A stretch of 64,000 bases of DNA from assembly GCA_945859605.1 (NCBI GenBank), contig OX243814.1, positions 17,292,350 to 17,356,349 on the forward strand, given 5' to 3'. Source of the DNA: Lumbricus rubellus. Lineage: Eukaryota; Annelida; Clitellata; Crassiclitellata; Lumbricidae. The notes under the pieces were generated by a model that did not search any database, had not been told where the DNA came from, and was given only the letters and a program-made list of their open reading frames with translations. Below, in pieces: positions 60,042 through 64,000 of the stretch. How positions within the stretch are numbered: the first letter of the stretch is position 1; each line of letters starts with the position of its first letter. The translations under genes and the position numbers were made by a program.

Positions 60042-60452
60042 CTACAATCTAGATAAACAGTCAGCCACTACATTCAACTTTCCTTTCTTATAGTTCAACA
60101 GAATGTCAAAATTTTGTAATGATAAAGACCATCTGACTAACTTAGCAGATTTCGGCATTGATTCAGTCAAATAAACTAAAGGATTGTGATCTGTAAACAC
60201 ATTAATCTTAGATATTATTATTGGATCTTTCAATTTGTTTAAAGCCCATATGATTGCATAGGCTTCCTTCTCAATCGTCGCCCATCTCCTCTGTGTATCT
60301 GTCAGTTTCTGACTGATAAATAAAACGGGACGTTCTATCCCTTCACTGCAGTCTACCTGTGACAATACATCTCCCACAGCAAAATCTCTGTTAACACAAT
60401 ACAAATTAAATGGTTTACCAACCTCAAACATATATAAAATCACATTATGCAA
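60042..60452 (-). pseudogene. Terminal RNase H of a Ty3/gypsy-type element, damaged
   Basis: The frame matches the RNase H domain of LTR retrotransposon Pol: KPFNLYCVNRDFAVGDVLSQ, KEAYAIIWALNKL, INVFTDHNPLVYL and VVADCLSRL, then an immediate stop. The first catalytic Asp, expected in a TDAS-like motif, is lost (the site reads CVNR), while the Glu and the TDHNPL Asp remain. No reverse transcriptase sits between this and the upstream frame, only about 80 nt with stops. Ending the polyprotein with RNase H, not integrase, is unusual for Ty3/gypsy. Confidence 0.8.
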
Positions 60453-60532
60453 TCAGATCTGTTTCAGAAACAATTCTAAATGTCTTAAAAGAATGTCCAT
60501 TCAAATGATTAGGACAATTATCAAAATGTACT

Positions 60533-63500
60533 TCAATATCCTTTCATACGGTTAATTGCATACAGTATTTGATTAGACATTTTGATCGCTAAAGCGCTCA
60601 TTGGTTTATCATCCACTTGAAGTGATTTCTGTTTCGTCTCTGAATAATCGTCTTTCAGCGGTGTTTCTACCACTGATCCGAATTCGTCGTCCTCTTCCTC
60701 GATAAGACCACACGATAATGTTCTTGTGATGAACTTTCTCATTTTGTTGGCATGAATAATTCGTCGGCCTTTTTCATTCATGTCCACGAGATATGAATAT
60801 TTGGATCCTCTTTGTAGAACAGTATATGGACCATGCCATCGTGAGATCAATCTGTTGGTTGACGTTGGATGTAGTACGTCGATGCTTTCTCCAAGTTCGA
60901 ATTCTTTATATTTTGCTTTCTTGTTATAATGGCTGGCATGCTGTTTTTGCTTCTCCAATTTCTTTGCATCCTCCAATTGTCTTTCATCATTCGTATCCTC
61001 CATAAACAATTCCCTCATGTTCTCCCCAATTTCCATATCGCTCTCCGAATCTTCACTATCATTTCGTTCACATGCAGCCATCTCTTCTTCGTTTTCATTG
61101 TTCTCGGATGTTGTTCCTTCTTTTTCTTGAATACTGTGTTCATCTTCGCTTTCAGTGTCATCGTCTAGCAAACTTTCATTTCGCTGATCCTCTTCCTCGT
61201 CTTCGACTTCTGTTCTCCGACTCTGTGCTCTTGTAGTCACATGCGCTTGTAGTTCTCCTTGCAATATACTCATTGGTGGAATCTCTTTCAGTTCTGCAAT
61301 TATCTCCGGATGTAGCAGGAACCTTTCTTTATTTTCTTTACACAGTTCTGCTGGAATGCTGGCACACACCAACGTTGAATATGGCGCAATATTTATTTTC
61401 CTATCCTTCACATCTTCTCCTACTGTCTGACCACTCATTCTCACATCAATCTTCACTAACTTAGCTGGAATAGGCTCTCCAACCATACATTGCAAATGTA
61501 CTCTGCCAATTTCTTCTACTATCGCTCCTTTCAGTAGTTCCTCGTTGATTACTGGTATCTCTGTCCCAGTGTCAATCAACGCGTTGACTTGTACAGGATG
61601 TCCACTGTTATTGTTTCCACGTATTTCTACCGTCACATGCTGCAATGCAATCTTCTTTATAAGAGAAAAATCATCTTTACTTTGTATTATAAACCGTGGT
61701 GTACATTTCATCACCGACTTCACTTCTGTTTCTCGGTTGTCTTGTTCTTCCCAACCAGGAGGTGCATTTATTACTTGGATCTGGTTTACTCTCAGATTCT
61801 CTGCACTCCTACTAAAGCTTTTTCTCAGATTTGCCGCTCCTGGTGCTTGGCAATGTTTTATCAAATGCCGATCTGACTGACAGTTGTGGCAACGTTTCTT
61901 TACAAAACCTCTTTGCTCATTGTTCTCCCACTTGCGGTTCGGAGAGTACGATGCATTGCCTTCCTTTGGGTTGCCCAATGGTGGAGTTCGATTGTAGGCT
62001 TCTCTGTCCCATGTTGACTGTTTTTTATCTTGCCACCACGGCTTGCCAGAGGAATTATCTTTCTTGCCATCACTACCTTTGGCTTGGCTTCCAGTTTCTT
62101 TGTTATTGCTGTCCCACTTGGTTTGCTTTGGACTATTGTCCCATGACTCATATTTCGGTTTGTCTTGGAACATCACACCAATCCGATTGTTTACATGTAT
62201 GTCTGCGAGGTCTGCAACATTACTAGCTTCCAAGCATTCTGTGCCCTCTTTTGCTAAGACAAACTGCAGTGGACCTGGTGGTAAACATTCTTTCAGCTTA
62301 TCCGCCACTAACAAATCAAACAGCTTCTCGTAGTCTTTGTCCACTCGTCTACTTCGGACATAATAATTCAACAGGTTCTTCAGCCTAGCCGTGAACATCG
62401 TATAGGTTTCTTCGGCTGTCTTCTTGGCATCTGCAAACCTTGACCTGTACTCACGAGCTGTTAACTTGAATTCCTTCAACAAATGCTCTTTCACTGCATC
62501 GTATTTATCTAAATTCTCAAATGACAATCGATTCAATACCGTTCGCGCTCTCGGGGTCATCAATGGCAACAACAATTTCACCCAATATTGCTTTTCCACA
62601 GCGAAGCTATTGAATGCATTTTCAACTGTTTCAAAATATAATGGCACTTCCATCATATCATACGGCATCTTCGGTAACACATGCTTCATTGCGTCACCTA
62701 TCTTCTTAATCTTGGACACCATTGTCTCACTTTCTTTGAGTCTAATCTGTTCTGACACTTCTCGGCTCTTACGATCATCTTCGTCTCTCTTCTTCAGTCG
62801 ATCTTGATCTTCGATTCTCCGCAGTTCTTCCTGTTCTATCTTCTGTTGTAATAGTTCTAACTGCTTTCTGCGTTCTTCCTTTTCAATAGCCATTTCTTTA
62901 AGTTGAGCCTCCTTGATAGCAAGTTTCTTTTGTTCTAACTGCATCTGCTCTTCTCTTTCTCTTTCTGCTTTTTCCAAACTGTCTTTTCCGGCTTGAAATT
63001 CTTCCTGACGAATTTCTTCTGCTCTCTCCAGTTCCTGTAAACGCATCTTTTCTTTTTCTTCTTCGCGAGCCTTTTTGTCCTCAATCTGTTGTCTCCGTAT
63101 TTCTTCATCGCTTTTCCTTGCTTTTTCATATTCTATCATCAACTCCATCCTTCTTCGTTCTGATTCGTCACGATCTATTTTCATTTGTTCTAACTGGAGC
63201 TGAAATTGTTGCCTCTGCATGTCTATCTCTTGTTGTTTACGTTCTTTCTTCTCTTGTTTACGCTGCTCCTCTTTTTCTAGTCTAATCTTCTCTGCTTTTT
63301 CTGCTCGTTCTGCTCGTTGCTCCTCTTTCTCCTTGTCTTCTTGCCTGCGTCGGTCTTCTTTCTCATTGTCTTCTTGCCTGCGTCGCTCTTCTTTCTCCTT
63401 TTCCTCGTGTCTACGTTGTTCTTCTTTCTCTGCTCGTTGCTCCTCTCTCATCATCATGAATTGCAGCAACGCCTCCATAGACATCGGTGCCTGTGGCTTC

Positions 63501-63706
63501 TCAATTGGCTTTCCTTCAGCACCACCAACCGTACCTTCTTCTTCCGCGTCTTTTGCCCAAACCTCCGCCAAAGATCTCATCAAATGTTCCCTCGACATCT
63601 GTCCGACTTCTTCTGCGTCAAGGCCTGCTTCGATTAATAATTTCACTATTCTCTCCGATGCCATCTTTTTAATAGCTGCTTGCTTTTGCTCTGTAAGTTT
63701 CTCCAT
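60533..63706 (-). CDS. LTR retrotransposon Gag-protease-integrase-C-terminus frame (1057 aa)
   Basis: One open frame. Residues 1-90: helical start. About 90-330: very long Glu/Arg/Lys/Gln-rich coiled coil. About 330-530: Gag capsid-like region (MPYDMMEVPLYFETVENAF, YDAVKEHLLKEFKLTAREYR). About 605-618: CCHC zinc knuckle C-H-N-C...H...C. About 709-715: retropepsin active site LIDTGTE. About 800-900: acidic linker. About 920-985: integrase C-terminal GPY/F module (HYNKKAKYKEFELGE, SRWHGPYTVL, KGRRIIHANKMRKF). The integrase zinc finger and DDE core and the reverse transcriptase are absent, so it cannot transpose alone. The order protease, integrase end, RNase H resembles Gmr1-like Ty3/gypsy elements, where integrase precedes RT. 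An open frame this long implies a recent deletion or retained coding function. Confidence 0.85.
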   Translation of the reverse strand: MEKLTEQKQAAIKKMASERIVKLLIEAGLDAEEVGQMSREHLMRSLAEVWAKDAEEEGTVGGAEGKPIEKPQAPMSMEALLQFMMMREEQRAEKEEQRRHEEKEKEERRRQEDNEKEDRRRQEDKEKEEQRAERAEKAEKIRLEKEEQRKQEKKERKQQEIDMQRQQFQLQLEQMKIDRDESERRRMELMIEYEKARKSDEEIRRQQIEDKKAREEEKEKMRLQELERAEEIRQEEFQAGKDSLEKAEREREEQMQLEQKKLAIKEAQLKEMAIEKEERRKQLELLQQKIEQEELRRIEDQDRLKKRDEDDRKSREVSEQIRLKESETMVSKIKKIGDAMKHVLPKMPYDMMEVPLYFETVENAFNSFAVEKQYWVKLLLPLMTPRARTVLNRLSFENLDKYDAVKEHLLKEFKLTAREYRSRFADAKKTAEETYTMFTARLKNLLNYYVRSRRVDKDYEKLFDLLVADKLKECLPPGPLQFVLAKEGTECLEASNVADLADIHVNNRIGVMFQDKPKYESWDNSPKQTKWDSNNKETGSQAKGSDGKKDNSSGKPWWQDKKQSTWDREAYNRTPPLGNPKEGNASYSPNRKWENNEQRGFVKKRCHNCQSDRHLIKHCQAPGAANLRKSFSRSAENLRVNQIQVINAPPGWEEQDNRETEVKSVMKCTPRFIIQSKDDFSLIKKIALQHVTVEIRGNNNSGHPVQVNALIDTGTEIPVINEELLKGAIVEEIGRVHLQCMVGEPIPAKLVKIDVRMSGQTVGEDVKDRKINIAPYSTLVCASIPAELCKENKERFLLHPEIIAELKEIPPMSILQGELQAHVTTRAQSRRTEVEDEEEDQRNESLLDDDTESEDEHSIQEKEGTTSENNENEEEMAACERNDSEDSESDMEIGENMRELFMEDTNDERQLEDAKKLEKQKQHASHYNKKAKYKEFELGESIDVLHPTSTNRLISRWHGPYTVLQRGSKYSYLVDMNEKGRRIIHANKMRKFITRTLSCGLIEEEDDEFGSVVETPLKDDYSETKQKSLQVDDKPMSALAIKMSNQILYAINRMKGY

Positions 63707-64000
63707 CTTACTTCTTTACTTCACTGTTGCTATTGCTTCTTTTATAGACAAGCAAGTTTTTCCTACCTTTCAGTCGTTGAGTTGTCGTTTCTCACCGTCG
63801 TATAGATAATCGATGCGTCGAATAATTTCACAGCTGCTGAGATAAGATATTTCCGTTCCGTGGTTTGAATAAATATCACCGTAGCTGCGATCAGATATTT
63901 CCGTTGTTTAGATAGGTATCCCAGATATCGTTCCTTCCGTGAAATGTTAACGTCCGTAGATAAAAATAGCAATATTCCAAATCAACGTGTAAATGTAGAT
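63707..64000 (-). other. Leader region upstream of the Gag frame
   Basis: Contains repeated GATATTTCCGTT words. No primer-binding site or LTR border is evident before the window ends, so the 5' LTR may lie outside. Confidence 0.5.

Overview
The window is nuclear DNA from an animal, most likely a marine invertebrate. Evidence: multi-exon genes with GT..AG introns, tRNA-derived SINEs, LINE fragments, many DNA transposons (hAT, pogo, mariner, piggyBac-like, Helitron), long trinucleotide microsatellites and a very frequent palindromic word TAGGCCTA. Phylum is not settled. Expansion of single-exon DEG/ENaC channels and the domain order of the LTR element fit several invertebrate lineages, deuterostome or lophotrochozoan.

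Layout. 1-5.7 kb: repeats with a 2.1 kb hAT element. 5.67-7.56 kb (+): last two exons of a Ras-like GTPase resembling the RGK (Rad/Gem/Rem) family. 9.4-10.9 kb: two MITEs. 10.99-12.5 kb (-): a two-exon FAM210A-like mitochondrial protein gene. 14.4-18.9 kb: a transposon graveyard with three hAT-type elements carrying 8-bp target duplications, two mariner-like transposase remnants and a 701-bp Helitron with a purine-only tract. About 18.1-33.2 kb: a giant imperfect inverted repeat with arms of about 7.5 kb and a spacer of about 95 bp near 25.8 kb. Each arm has two tandem DEG/ENaC channel genes. Both left-arm genes are broken (one 34-nt deletion, one nonsense codon); both right-arm genes are intact 512-aa frames. 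33.2-48.2 kb: repeats, including hAT MITEs, 36-bp and 85-bp tandem repeats, LINE tails and a pogo-like element nested in a LINE. 48.3-53.46 kb (+): a six-exon gene for a signal-peptide-bearing, single-pass membrane protein with a Thr-rich collagen-like stretch. 56.1-58.1 kb (-): a two-exon gene for an unrecognised Ser/Pro-rich protein. 60.0-63.7 kb (-): a Ty3/gypsy-type retrotransposon relic with one 1057-codon frame (Gag, protease, integrase C-terminal module) followed by a terminal, catalytically damaged RNase H.

The four cellular gene loci show no functional link. Exon joins were made by eye from splice sites and reading phase. No homology search was run, so family names rest on motif recognition.
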